The notes beneath the pieces are model-generated. The model saw only the letters and a program-made list of their open reading frames with translations, was not told the DNA's origin and did not search any database. From an uncultured Clostridia bacterium (GTDB lineage: Bacteria; Bacillota; Clostridia; TANB77; CAG-508), in the NCBI GenBank assembly GCA_934122385.1, contig CAKOWP010000028.1, positions 1-16,486 on the forward strand: 16,486 nt of DNA. The letters run 5' to 3'. A program made the position numbers and the translations under genes. Positions 1-6,303 of this stretch are shown here, piece after piece (positions within the stretch are counted from its first letter, which is position 1; the number at the start of each line of letters is the position of its first letter).

Positions 1-321
1 GAGAAAGAAAATAAAGAAATAAAAAAAGCAATAAGGGCTTTAGACTTTATAAGTGCAGACCCAAAGGAAAGAGAAAGACATAATTCTATATTAATGGCGG
101 AATATAATAGATTAACAAGTGAGCATAATTTTTATGAAGCTGGAAAAGAAGAACGGAATCCAAAAGGGAAGATATGAGCGGAAGAGAAGAAGGAATAAAA
201 GAACGGAATAAGAAAAACAGCAAAAGAAATGTTAAATGAGAATATTCCAATAGAAACAATAATGAAGATTACAAAATTAACAAAAGAAGAACTATTAGAA
301 ATAAAAAATAATAATAAATAG
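1..321 (+). CDS. Rpn-family recombination-promoting nuclease (PD-(D/E)XK transposase-like), C-terminal part, with three CGGA sites
   Basis: This is the last 105 residues of a gene that begins left of the window. The tail resembles the C-terminal region of Rpn/PD-(D/E)XK 'transposase' proteins: a helix followed by a Gly-Glu-rich run of EEG, KGR and KEGI units, then TAKEMLNENI...IMKITKLTKEELLEI up to the stop TAG at 319-321. Plain triplet reading meets stops at 175 (TGA) and 196 (TAA). If the in-frame CGGA units at 154, 179 and 204 are each read as one glycine, the whole tail is open and every one of these glycines falls in the family's EEGI/EGRE/KEGI pattern. The three extra bases sum to one codon, so the frame after 207 is the original one. 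The catalytic domain is not in the window. The alternative is a pseudogene, which would need three independent single-base insertions that all produce CGG before Gly. Confidence 0.75.
154..207 (+). other. Three CGGA four-base glycine sites in the Rpn-like gene (154-157, 179-182, 204-207)
   Basis: Codon contexts are GAA CGGA ATC, GAG CGGA AGA and GAA CGGA ATA. An ordinary GAA GGA ATA stands at 189-197, between the second and third sites, so identical codons occur with and without the extra C. Dropping each C gives the expected Gly-rich tail; keeping all three gives two stops. Confidence 0.75.
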
Positions 322-337
322 AATAATATATATAAAA

Positions 338-390
338 AGCGGAATAAATGAGGATACTTTTTTATCAGCCTCATTTATTCCACTTTTTTT
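338..390 (+). terminator. Intrinsic terminator after the Rpn-like gene
   Basis: A perfect 13-bp stem (341-353 with 369-381) has a 15-nt loop and is followed by A, C and seven T (384-390). An A-run precedes the stem, so it may work in both directions. It separates the Rpn-like gene from the RNase J transcription unit. Confidence 0.85.
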
Positions 391-431
391 ATATTTTAGA
401 AAAAGAAAGTACACTTTACATAATATAGAAT

Positions 432-460
432 TTGACAATTTCTAAAAATTATAGTATAAT
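432..460 (+). promoter_or_regulatory. Sigma-A type promoter for rnj
   Basis: TTGACA at 432-437 and TATAAT at 455-460 are separated by 17 nt, a perfect consensus pair. Transcription should start near 467, giving a leader of about 365 nt before the RNase J start codon. Confidence 0.85.
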
Positions 461-832
461 GCAAAGGATGTTGCCAAAGGGCACAAGAATGAGATTTTAT
501 AAAACCAAAATTTTAAAGAAAAATAAAAAGAGAACGGATTAAAAATTAAAACAAAAGATAAGATATAAAGAAAAATTCAAATATCATATGTTATTAGTAA
601 AATTAGCAAATTTGTAAAAATGTTTTTATAATAATATATGTAGATTTAATTATATAAATTTAATGCATTAAAAAAATGGAAAATTAAAAGTGTTTTATGT
701 ATGAATATTATTAATTTAAGTTTTGTGATTATGCTAAAAACTAAAAAAACACGGTTTTATTAAAATTGAATATAGAGCATTTTAAAGAAAAAGAAGCTTA
801 AAAACTGAAATGAAAAGAAAGAGAGGAAAATT
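461..832 (+). other. Long AT-rich leader of rnj, no recognised riboswitch
   Basis: This 370-nt stretch has no convincing gene. Near the predicted start is a small hairpin (TGCC 472-475, loop AAAG, GGCA 480-483). A possible 17-residue basic leader peptide starts at ATG 489 and ends at TAA 540-542, behind a weak AAAGGG. The rest is A/T-rich and probably weakly structured. I cannot assign it to a known RNA family. A long leader is compatible with post-transcriptional control of RNase J, but nothing here proves it. Confidence 0.4.
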
Positions 833-2830
833 ATGGCAGAAGAAAAATTGAATAAAAAAGAAGAGAGAAAGCCAAGAGCACCTAGAAGAACAACAAATAA
901 AAAGGTGCAAGATAAAAAACAAGAGATAAAAGAGAAAAAAGAAGAGACAGGAGTTCAAAGAGAAGAAAAAAGTACGAGAATTTCAAATAGTACAAAAAAT
1001 TCAAATAGTACAAGAAATACAAGAACAACAAGAAGAACAAGAACTACAAGAAAGCCAAGAGAAAGTAAAGTACAAGAGAATACAGAATTAAAAGAATCAA
1101 GAGAGCTAGTTGTAAGAGGAGAAAGTGCAATTGTAGAAAGAAAATCTGTAAGAAGAAATAATATTTTTAAAAAACCAAAACTAAAAATCATTCCATTAGG
1201 AGGATTACATGAAGTTGGAAAAAATATTACGGTATTTGAATATGATGATGAAATAATAGTTGTTGACTGTGGTTTATCTTTCCCAGATGATGATATGCTT
1301 GGTGTAGACTTAGTTATACCTGATATCACATATTTACAAAGAAATGAAGAAAAAATCAAAGGATTAATAATAACACACGGACACGAAGATCATATAGGAA
1401 GTGTGCCATATTTATTAAAACAAATAAATATTCCAGTATATGCACCAAAACTAGCAATGGGATTAATAAGAAATAAATTAGAAGAACACAGAATTTTAAG
1501 AAGTTCAACATTAGTTGAAGTAACACAGGGTCAAAAAATCAAATTTGGTAAATATTTTGAGGTTGAATTTATCAGAAGTACACACAGTATACCAGATTCA
1601 GTAATGCTAGCAATAAAAACACCAGTTGGAACGATTTTACACACAGGTGACTTTAAAGTTGATTACACACCAATAGATGGAAAAATAATGGACCTTGGAA
1701 GAATTGCAGAACTTGGAAATGAAGGAATTTTAGCATTAATGTCAGATAGTACAAATGCTGAAAGAAAAGGATTTACAATGTCTGAAAGTTCGATAGGACC
1801 AGTATTTGATGAATTATTTGATGGATGTACAAAGAGAATTGTTGTTGCAACATTTGCATCAAATGTACACAGAGTTCAACAAATAGTAAGTTCAGCAGTA
1901 AAATATCACAGAAAAATTGCAATATGTGGTAGAAGTATGATAAATATGATTTCAACTGCAAAAGAGTTAGGATATATTGATTGTCCAGATGACATATTTA
2001 TTGACATAGACACAATGTCAACATATAATGACGAACAATTAGTAATTATAACAACAGGTAGCCAAGGTGAGACAATGTCTGCATTAACAAGAATGGCAGC
2101 AGGTGACCATAGAAAAGTTAAAATTACACCAAATGATTTAGTTATAATTTCTGCAAATCCAATACCAGGAAATGAAAAATCAGTTTCAAAGGTAATTGAC
2201 GATTTAATGCAAATAGGTGCAGAGGTTGTATATAGTGCACTAGCAGATGTTCATGTTTCAGGACATGCCTGCCAAGAAGAACAAAAATTGATATTTGCAC
2301 TTTCAAAACCAAAATTCTTTATACCAGTTCATGGTGAATATAGACAATTAAAAGCACATGGGGAAACTGCTCAAATGATGGGGATACCAGCTAAAAATAT
2401 TGTTATGATGGAAAATGGTAGAATTGTTGAGCTAGACGAAAATGACATCAAATTAGGTGGAATGGTTCCAAATGGTAGAGTTTTAGTTGATGGACTTGGT
2501 GTTGGAGATGTTGGAAATATTGTTTTAAGAGATAGGCAACATTTATCACAAGATGGTTTAATTGTTATTGTTTTAACAATGGATTCTTCAACAGGTGAAG
2601 TAGTTGCAGGACCTGATGTTATTTCAAGAGGTTTTGTATATGTTAGAGAATCAGAGAACTTAATGGATGATGTAAAAAATGTTGTTAGACATGAAATTGG
2701 AAAATGTGAGGAAAAAGGAATAAGAGACTGGTCAACTATTAAGTCAACAGTTAGAGAAAATCTAAGAGATTATATTTTCTCTAAAACAAAGAGAAATCCT
2801 ATGATAATACCAATCATAATGGAAGTATAA
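833..2830 (+). CDS. rnj: Ribonuclease J
   Basis: RNase J is a metallo-beta-lactamase/beta-CASP ribonuclease with 5'-exo and endonuclease activity in mRNA decay and rRNA processing in the cytoplasm. The core starts near residue 118 (KIIPLGGLHEVGKN), with VDCGLSFPDDDMLGVD, the metal motif THGHEDH near residue 180, LHTGDFK, SDSTNAE, TTGSQGE, the beta-CASP region, PVHGEYRQL and a C-terminal domain ending MIIPIIMEV. Usual length is about 555 residues; this protein has 665 because of a Lys/Arg/Thr-rich, low-complexity N-terminal extension of about 110 residues with NST and RTTR repeats, probably disordered and RNA-binding. The start ATG has GAGAGG upstream. The 665 codons contain no in-frame CGG and the frame is intact. 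It is the most reliable host marker in the window. Confidence 0.97.
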   Translation: MAEEKLNKKEERKPRAPRRTTNKKVQDKKQEIKEKKEETGVQREEKSTRISNSTKNSNSTRNTRTTRRTRTTRKPRESKVQENTELKESRELVVRGESAIVERKSVRRNNIFKKPKLKIIPLGGLHEVGKNITVFEYDDEIIVVDCGLSFPDDDMLGVDLVIPDITYLQRNEEKIKGLIITHGHEDHIGSVPYLLKQINIPVYAPKLAMGLIRNKLEEHRILRSSTLVEVTQGQKIKFGKYFEVEFIRSTHSIPDSVMLAIKTPVGTILHTGDFKVDYTPIDGKIMDLGRIAELGNEGILALMSDSTNAERKGFTMSESSIGPVFDELFDGCTKRIVVATFASNVHRVQQIVSSAVKYHRKIAICGRSMINMISTAKELGYIDCPDDIFIDIDTMSTYNDEQLVIITTGSQGETMSALTRMAAGDHRKVKITPNDLVIISANPIPGNEKSVSKVIDDLMQIGAEVVYSALADVHVSGHACQEEQKLIFALSKPKFFIPVHGEYRQLKAHGETAQMMGIPAKNIVMMENGRIVELDENDIKLGGMVPNGRVLVDGLGVGDVGNIVLRDRQHLSQDGLIVIVLTMDSSTGEVVAGPDVISRGFVYVRESENLMDDVKNVVRHEIGKCEEKGIRDWSTIKSTVRENLRDYIFSKTKRNPMIIPIIMEV

Positions 2831-2839
2831 TGAAATGCA

Positions 2840-2877
2840 GTAATACCAAGCTATTTAAAACTTGGTATTACTTTTTT
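2840..2877 (+). terminator. Intrinsic terminator of rnj
   Basis: An 11-bp perfect stem (2840-2850 with 2861-2871), a 10-nt loop and a six-T run at 2872-2877 begin 10 nt after the rnj stop. The integrase gene ends 42 nt further right, so the left prophage junction lies at or just after this terminator. Confidence 0.92.
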
Positions 2878-2919
2878 GTTACCCTTTTGTTGCCCACTTA
2901 ATAAGTTACAATAGGTTTT

Positions 2920-4230
2920 TTATTGATTTGAAGCTAAAATATATAACTTTTTTTGCTTTTTATATTCAACCATATTTATTGCTGCTTGTTTTTCTTCGAG
3001 AGGAATATGGGTATAAACATCTTGACCAACATTTTCATTACTATGTCCGATAATGGAATTTATGATTACCTGTTTTATATTTAATTTTTCTAATTCAGTT
3101 CTTAGAGTATGTCTGCAATCGTGAGCAGTATGTTCAGAAACAAAAGTATGTAAATCTTTAAAATTATATTTGTAATGGTATAGATAATAATCATAGTCAA
3201 TTTTATTTCCATTTGGTTGCATAAATAAAAATTCATTGTCAGGATTATAGTATTTTTCAAATAATGGCTTTATTGCAGGATGAATTGGTATTGTTCTATT
3301 TATTCCAGCCTCTGTTTTTAGTCCACCTATAAAATAATTTTCATCTAAAAATACATTTGCGCTATAAACTGAAAGCAATTCATCAGCTCTACAACCACAA
3401 TATAATAACATCAGCCAAAAGTCTCTAATAAAGAGTTCTCTGTTTTGTTTTCTTTCTTTTTGTAAGCCATCACTTTTGGGAACAAAATTCCACAAATAAG
3501 CAATTTGTTCATAGGTAAATACTTTTTCTTTTTCTGTAACTTTATTTTGAGCCTTTTTAATTTCTTTTCTATCATTTGTAGTAGCAGTAATAAATTTTGC
3601 GTAGCCTTTTTCAATAAAATCCTCTTCAAGAGCAAATTTATCAAGATTTAGATATAAATTAACCATTTGTTTTTGTGCAGAAGCACCTTTTTTACTTTCT
3701 TTCAAGAATTTATTAAAATCAGATGCTCTCAATTCTTTATAAACTTTATCATATAGCCCTTTTGAATTATGAAAAGCAGTAGTCATTCCTCTACAATAAT
3801 TGCGACTAAAAGGTTTATTTTTAGGTCTAATATGATGTGTTTTTTCTAATTTTTCTTCTTCTTTTGTAAGCATTTTAGTTTCCTTAAATTTTTCAAATAA
3901 TTGTTTAAATGTATAATTTTCTTTTTTAACTTTTTCTATTGTTGATTTTTTAGGATTTAAAACTGGTACTAAAGGATATGGTTGTTTTGGAAAAGTAACA
4001 ATTTTATTATATATTTTTTCTTTAATATATAGCGGAGATGGATTTTTGTGATAGTTTTCGAGATATACTAAAGCGTCTAATTCTGTTTCAAAAGTATCCA
4101 TAAAAAATCTTATTGCATTTCCATTGATATCTTTTCCAATTGTGATTCTTGCACCCCAAGGTTTATTTCTGTTATCACCTAAATAAATAGCAGAGCCTTT
4201 ACCATTTGCTCTTTTCTTAATAATTTTCAT
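2920..4230 (-). CDS. int: Phage tyrosine recombinase (integrase)
   Basis: This 436-residue site-specific recombinase would insert and help excise the prophage. The N-terminus carries an AP2-like arm-binding segment (GSAIYLGDNRNKPWGARITIGKD), then a SAM-like core-binding domain around residues 110-230, then the catalytic domain. Catalytic residues are visible: Arg281 in CGCRADEL, the Lys of GLKTEAG, HDCRHTLRT with Arg373, IGHSNENVGQ, and the nucleophile Tyr406 in VYTHIP. The start ATG has a strong GGAGG site. The gene points toward rnj, which is usual when the attachment site lies just beyond the integrase 3' end. The frame is intact and has no CGG codon. Confidence 0.95.
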   Translation of the reverse strand: MKIIKKRANGKGSAIYLGDNRNKPWGARITIGKDINGNAIRFFMDTFETELDALVYLENYHKNPSPLYIKEKIYNKIVTFPKQPYPLVPVLNPKKSTIEKVKKENYTFKQLFEKFKETKMLTKEEEKLEKTHHIRPKNKPFSRNYCRGMTTAFHNSKGLYDKVYKELRASDFNKFLKESKKGASAQKQMVNLYLNLDKFALEEDFIEKGYAKFITATTNDRKEIKKAQNKVTEKEKVFTYEQIAYLWNFVPKSDGLQKERKQNRELFIRDFWLMLLYCGCRADELLSVYSANVFLDENYFIGGLKTEAGINRTIPIHPAIKPLFEKYYNPDNEFLFMQPNGNKIDYDYYLYHYKYNFKDLHTFVSEHTAHDCRHTLRTELEKLNIKQVIINSIIGHSNENVGQDVYTHIPLEEKQAAINMVEYKKQKKLYILASNQ

Positions 4231-4275
4231 AATAAAAATACCTCCAAATTTCTTTAATTTATTTTTAATAAACTA

Positions 4276-4304
4276 TTGAAAATGAAAGTATTTTTTGATA
4301 TTAT
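4276..4304 (+). promoter_or_regulatory. Candidate promoter of the small RNA upstream of int
   Basis: TTGAAA at 4276-4281 and TATTAT at 4299-4304 have a 17-nt spacer; an overlapping TATAAT is at 4302-4307. A 10-bp inverted repeat, ACTATTGAAA at 4272-4281 and TTTCAATAGT at 4317-4326, flanks the promoter and could bind a regulator. Expected start is about 4311. Confidence 0.5.
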
Positions 4305-4310
4305 AATACT

Positions 4311-4382
4311 AATCACTTTCAATAGTGGGGAGGGAATAAATGTATCGGGTTGTGGTGATTTGATTACATCTATTCCTTTTTT
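4311..4382 (+). ncRNA. Candidate antisense small RNA with terminator hairpin
   Basis: The intergenic DNA between int and the ImmA gene encodes a 12-nt stem with one mismatch (4333-4344 with 4365-4376), a 20-nt loop and six T at 4377-4382, read rightward and thus antisense to both neighbours. The loop and upper stem (4342-4356, GTATCGGGTTGTGGT) are perfectly complementary to 5526-5540, which lies just before the ribosome binding site of the excisionase-like gene. A compact RNA with a promoter, a C/G-rich recognition loop and an intrinsic terminator is the simplest reading. The alternative is a 15-bp inverted repeat used as a protein-binding site for Int or Xis. Confidence 0.55.
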
Positions 4383-4389
4383 ATTTATA

Positions 4390-4803
4390 TTAAACTAATA
4401 CGCCGTATTTTTCGACATAGAAGTTAATACATTCTATCATATATTTACAGTCTACATTAAAGTAGTCTGCTAACTCATACAAATTAAAACCTTGTGTGAG
4501 TTTTTCTTTTAATTTTTGAAGCGGAACTAAAACAGAGTAGGCCCACTTCATTGCTCTATATTCACATTTTTTCTTTTGTACATTATCAGAATCCAGATAA
4601 TATAAAGCATTTGTATAGTAATGTCCAAGTTCTTCAGCTAAAATTTCTTTTTCCTCAATACTATTATTTATTTGTTTATTGTCTAAAGCAATATAATAGT
4701 TATTATCTATTTCAAATATTCTAGCCTTAGTATTTGTCCAATTATAATCTAAAATGTCTATTTTTTCATTCTCAGCGATTTTATACATATCTAAAGCATT
4801 CAT
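4390..4803 (-). CDS. ImmA/IrrE-like metallopeptidase
   Basis: This 137-residue protein resembles the short ImmA/IrrE peptidases that sit beside phage and ICE repressors and cleave them to trigger induction. Residues around 55-70 read EKEILAEELGHYYTNALYY; EExGHYYT is the zinc-site helix as it appears in this phage subfamily, with Glu in place of the first His of HExxH. KKCEYRAMKWAYSVLVP and the C-terminal helices also fit. It lies 11 nt after the repressor gene in the same leftward transcript, with AGAGG before ATG. It probably cleaves that repressor; this is inferred from synteny. Confidence 0.85.
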   Translation of the reverse strand: MNALDMYKIAENEKIDILDYNWTNTKARIFEIDNNYYIALDNKQINNSIEEKEILAEELGHYYTNALYYLDSDNVQKKKCEYRAMKWAYSVLVPLQKLKEKLTQGFNLYELADYFNVDCKYMIECINFYVEKYGVLV

Positions 4804-4814
4804 AATAAGACCTC

Positions 4815-5159
4815 TTATTTCTTTTCGTTTTTCTTTTTATTTTTTATAAATTCGACAAATCTATTTATTTCCTCAATGTCATTTTCATCAAGACCTTCTG
4901 TATTAATGCCATTATAATTTGCATAACGAAAATCGTTATTTATATCATTATTTGTATCAAAAAAATAATTTCCATCTTTTTCAAATATTTGACACATAAG
5001 TTGAACAGTATCAACATCTGGGCTATTTAAGCCCGATTCCCAATTTGCTATGGCTGTATTAGATGTTTTTCGACCTCTTTGTGTTAATTCTTCAGCTAAT
5101 TGTTTTTGAGTCATCTTTTTTTCATTTCTTGCCTCTTTGATTTTTTTATATAAAAACAT
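4815..5159 (-). CDS. XRE-family CI-like repressor
   Basis: This 114-residue protein has an N-terminal helix-turn-helix (IKEARNEKKMTQKQLAEEL to IANWESGLNSPDVDTV, residues about 7-55) and a short acidic C-terminal part (GLDENDIEEINRFVEFI) typical of repressors controlled by ImmA peptidases, not by self-cleavage. It is the probable lysogeny repressor. AGGTG lies ahead of the ATG, and a divergent control region with two identical palindromic operators follows. The rightward gene across that region is Cro-like. Confidence 0.88.
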   Translation of the reverse strand: MFLYKKIKEARNEKKMTQKQLAEELTQRGRKTSNTAIANWESGLNSPDVDTVQLMCQIFEKDGNYFFDTNNDINNDFRYANYNGINTEGLDENDIEEINRFVEFIKNKKKNEKK

Positions 5160-5188
5160 GATTTCACCTCACTTACTGAAACAATTAT

Positions 5189-5217
5189 ATTTTAGCATAC
5201 TTTTTTAGATATGTAAA
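5189..5217 (-). promoter_or_regulatory. Leftward promoter for repressor, peptidase and integrase
   Basis: On the minus strand TTTACA (5217-5212) and TAAAAT (5194-5189) are spaced 17 nt. The operator at 5226-5240 lies directly upstream of this -35, a position where a repressor could activate its own synthesis. Confidence 0.65.
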
Positions 5218-5225
5218 TAAAAAAA

Positions 5226-5240
5226 TTCAGAAAAACTGAA
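5226..5240. promoter_or_regulatory. Operator copy 1
   Basis: Perfect palindrome TTCAG-AAAAA-CTGAA. An identical copy stands at 5298-5312. Single half-sites occur at 5267-5271 (TTCAG, inside the rightward promoter spacer) and 5176-5180 (CTGAA, near the repressor start). Probable binding site of the XRE repressor and/or the Cro-like protein. Confidence 0.75.
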
Positions 5241-5259
5241 AAAATTTTCAAAAAAGGTA

Positions 5260-5288
5260 TTGACATTTCAGAAATAATGGAATAATAT
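5260..5288 (+). promoter_or_regulatory. Rightward early promoter
   Basis: TTGACA at 5260-5265 and TAATAT at 5283-5288 have a 17-nt spacer that contains an operator half-site. The predicted start, near 5295, is beside operator copy 2, so repressor binding would block the early operon. Confidence 0.75.
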
Positions 5289-5297
5289 ATAAACAAC

Positions 5298-5312
5298 TTC
5301 AGAAAAACTGAA
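5298..5312. promoter_or_regulatory. Operator copy 2
   Basis: Same 15-bp palindrome as at 5226-5240, here overlapping the expected transcription start of the rightward promoter and 20 nt before the start codon of the Cro-like gene. Confidence 0.75.
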
Positions 5313-5331
5313 ATTGAAAGAGGGTGAAAAA

Positions 5332-5526
5332 ATGTCAGTCGGAAAACAAATAAGGCTATATTTAATAGAAAAAGGAATTAGTCAAACTTGGGTTTCAGAG
5401 CAAGCAAGAATTGCTTTACCAAAATTAAATGCATCTTTAAATGATAAAAGAAAATTAGATGTTGAGGAATTTTCTTCGATCATAAATGTTTTAAAAGAAG
5501 ATGCTAACAGATTTTTACAAAAATAA
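5332..5526 (+). CDS. Small XRE/Cro-like DNA-binding protein
   Basis: First gene of the rightward transcript, 64 residues. KQIRLYLIEKGISQTWVSEQARIALPKLNASLNDKRKLDVEEFSSIINVL fits a five-helix HTH_3-like fold with a recognition segment near residues 20-40. ATG 5332 is chosen because AGAGGGTG lies 5 nt upstream; an in-frame TTG at 5314 would leave that site inside the gene. Size, place and divergent layout suggest a Cro role opposing the repressor at the TTCAG/CTGAA operators. Confidence 0.8.
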   Translation: MSVGKQIRLYLIEKGISQTWVSEQARIALPKLNASLNDKRKLDVEEFSSIINVLKEDANRFLQK

Positions 5527-5540
5527 CCACAACCCGATAC
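5526..5540 (+). promoter_or_regulatory. Predicted antisense RNA target before the excisionase-like gene
   Basis: ACCACAACCCGATAC starts at the last base of the Cro-like stop codon and ends just ahead of the ribosome binding site AAAGAAGGTG of the next gene. It is the exact reverse complement of 4342-4356 in the loop of the candidate small RNA. Pairing would cover the approach to the binding site and could limit translation of the 5563 gene. Confidence 0.5.
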
Positions 5541-5562
5541 TAAAAAGAAAGAAGGTGAGAAC

Positions 5563-5760
5563 ATGGAAGACGAAAACGAAGAAGTAGAAAGATTAACTCC
5601 TGCAGATATTGCACCAAAATTAAAAATGAGTGTCGAAGGAGTTAGAGCAGCATTAAGGCAAGATAAATTTCCGTTCGGAATAGCATTCCAGGGGAAAACA
5701 GGACAATGGAATTACTTAATAATTAAAAGTAAATTTGAAAAATGGTTAAAAACTGTTTAA
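5563..5760 (+). CDS. Small helix-turn-helix protein, excisionase-like
   Basis: This 65-residue protein reads LTPADIAPKLKMSVEGVRAALRQDKFPFGIAFQGKTGQWNYLIIKSKFEKWL. The pattern of a MerR/excisionase-type winged helix (helix, VRxALRQ recognition helix, PFG, wing with WxYxI, terminal FEKWL) is clear. Such proteins are common just after cro in Clostridia prophages and act as excisionase or early regulator; I cannot tell which. Its ribosome binding site follows the 15-nt element complementary to the candidate small RNA. Confidence 0.7.
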   Translation: MEDENEEVERLTPADIAPKLKMSVEGVRAALRQDKFPFGIAFQGKTGQWNYLIIKSKFEKWLKTV

Positions 5761-5777
5761 GAAAGAAGGTGAAAACA

Positions 5778-6303
5778 ATGCCAGAAAAATGAAGAGATAT
5801 TGAAAATTATGAAGGATTGTATCAAATAAGCAATTATGGAAGAATAAGGAGTTTTCCAAGAAGAGGAACAAGTTCTCATTTAAGAATTTTAGAACCGAGA
5901 AAAAACAAAGGGTATTTACAGGTAGGACTACACAAAAATAAAAAAGAAAAGAAATTTTTCATACATCAATTAGTTGCCAAAGCATTTATAAGAAATCTAG
6001 AGAGAAAACCACAAGTAAATCACATAGATGGTAATAAAGAAAATAACAAGGTGGATAATTTAGAGTGGTGTAACAATTCCGAAAATCAAATACATGCTTA
6101 TAAGATAGGATTAAAAAAGAAAAGGTCGTTTGAGATTATTCAATACACTTTAGATATGAAAAGAGTAAAGAAATGGAATTGTGTATCAGAAATAGAAAAA
6201 TCAACAGGTTTTCATTATCAAAATATTTCAGCTTGTTGCAAAAATAAACAAAAAACAGCATATCGGATATATATGGAAATATGAAAAGGAGGAAAACAAA
6301 TGA
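5778..6303 (+). CDS. NUMOD4-HNH homing endonuclease with in-frame TGA and one CGGA site
   Basis: ATG 5778 follows a good site (AAAGAAGGTG). The product begins MPEK, then TGA at 5790-5792 where NUMOD4 proteins have Trp, then RDIENYEGLYQISNYGRIRS. The HNH core is FIHQLVAKAF...VNHIDGNKENN...DNLEWCNNSENQ, followed by a NUMOD1-like tail. In triplets the gene ends at 6284 with RIYMEI. Reading CGGA at 6264 as Gly163 gives TAYGYIWKYEKEENK and a stop at 6301-6303 that overlaps the next start in ATGA. AYGYIWKY is the normal ending of this family. The TGA may be a true nonsense mutation, in which case a TTG at 5817 could start a shorter product, or may be read as Trp; four other genes here appear to end at TGA. 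Free-standing homing enzymes of this kind are mobile. Confidence 0.75.
5790..5792 (+). other. In-frame TGA at the conserved Trp of NUMOD4
   Basis: The fifth codon of the HNH gene is TGA; NUMOD4 domains start with W-K/R-D-I, and here the sequence is TGA-R-D-I. Other Trp codons in the window are TGG and TGA serves as a stop elsewhere, so this is either a point mutation (TGG to TGA) or an isolated readthrough. Confidence 0.6.
6264..6267 (+). other. CGGA four-base glycine site in the NUMOD4-HNH gene
   Basis: Context TAT CGGA TAT. Four-base reading replaces a non-family RIYMEI end by GYIWKYEKEENK and creates an ATGA stop-start overlap with the next gene. The Gly is the conserved NUMOD1-type glycine of AYGYIWKY. 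Confidence 0.7.

Noticed and set aside
1..321. Rpn-like gene as a plain pseudogene
   Set aside because: The two triplet-frame stops vanish when the three CGGA units are read as Gly, and the tail to the final stop is fully family-like.
339..342. CGG at the foot of the Rpn terminator stem, and CGG at 535 and 753
   Set aside because: All three are outside coding frames, so they say nothing about decoding.
955..1359. Leftward frame opposite the rnj 5' part
   Set aside because: Shadow of rnj codon bias; no binding site and low-complexity composition.
3411..3644. Second leftward frame inside int
   Set aside because: Lies in an alternative frame of a clear integrase gene and is Lys/Leu-rich noise.
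6261..6284. Triplet end RIYMEI of the first NUMOD4-HNH gene
   Set aside because: Not family-like; the four-base reading gives the typical YGYIWKY tail and couples the stop to the next start.
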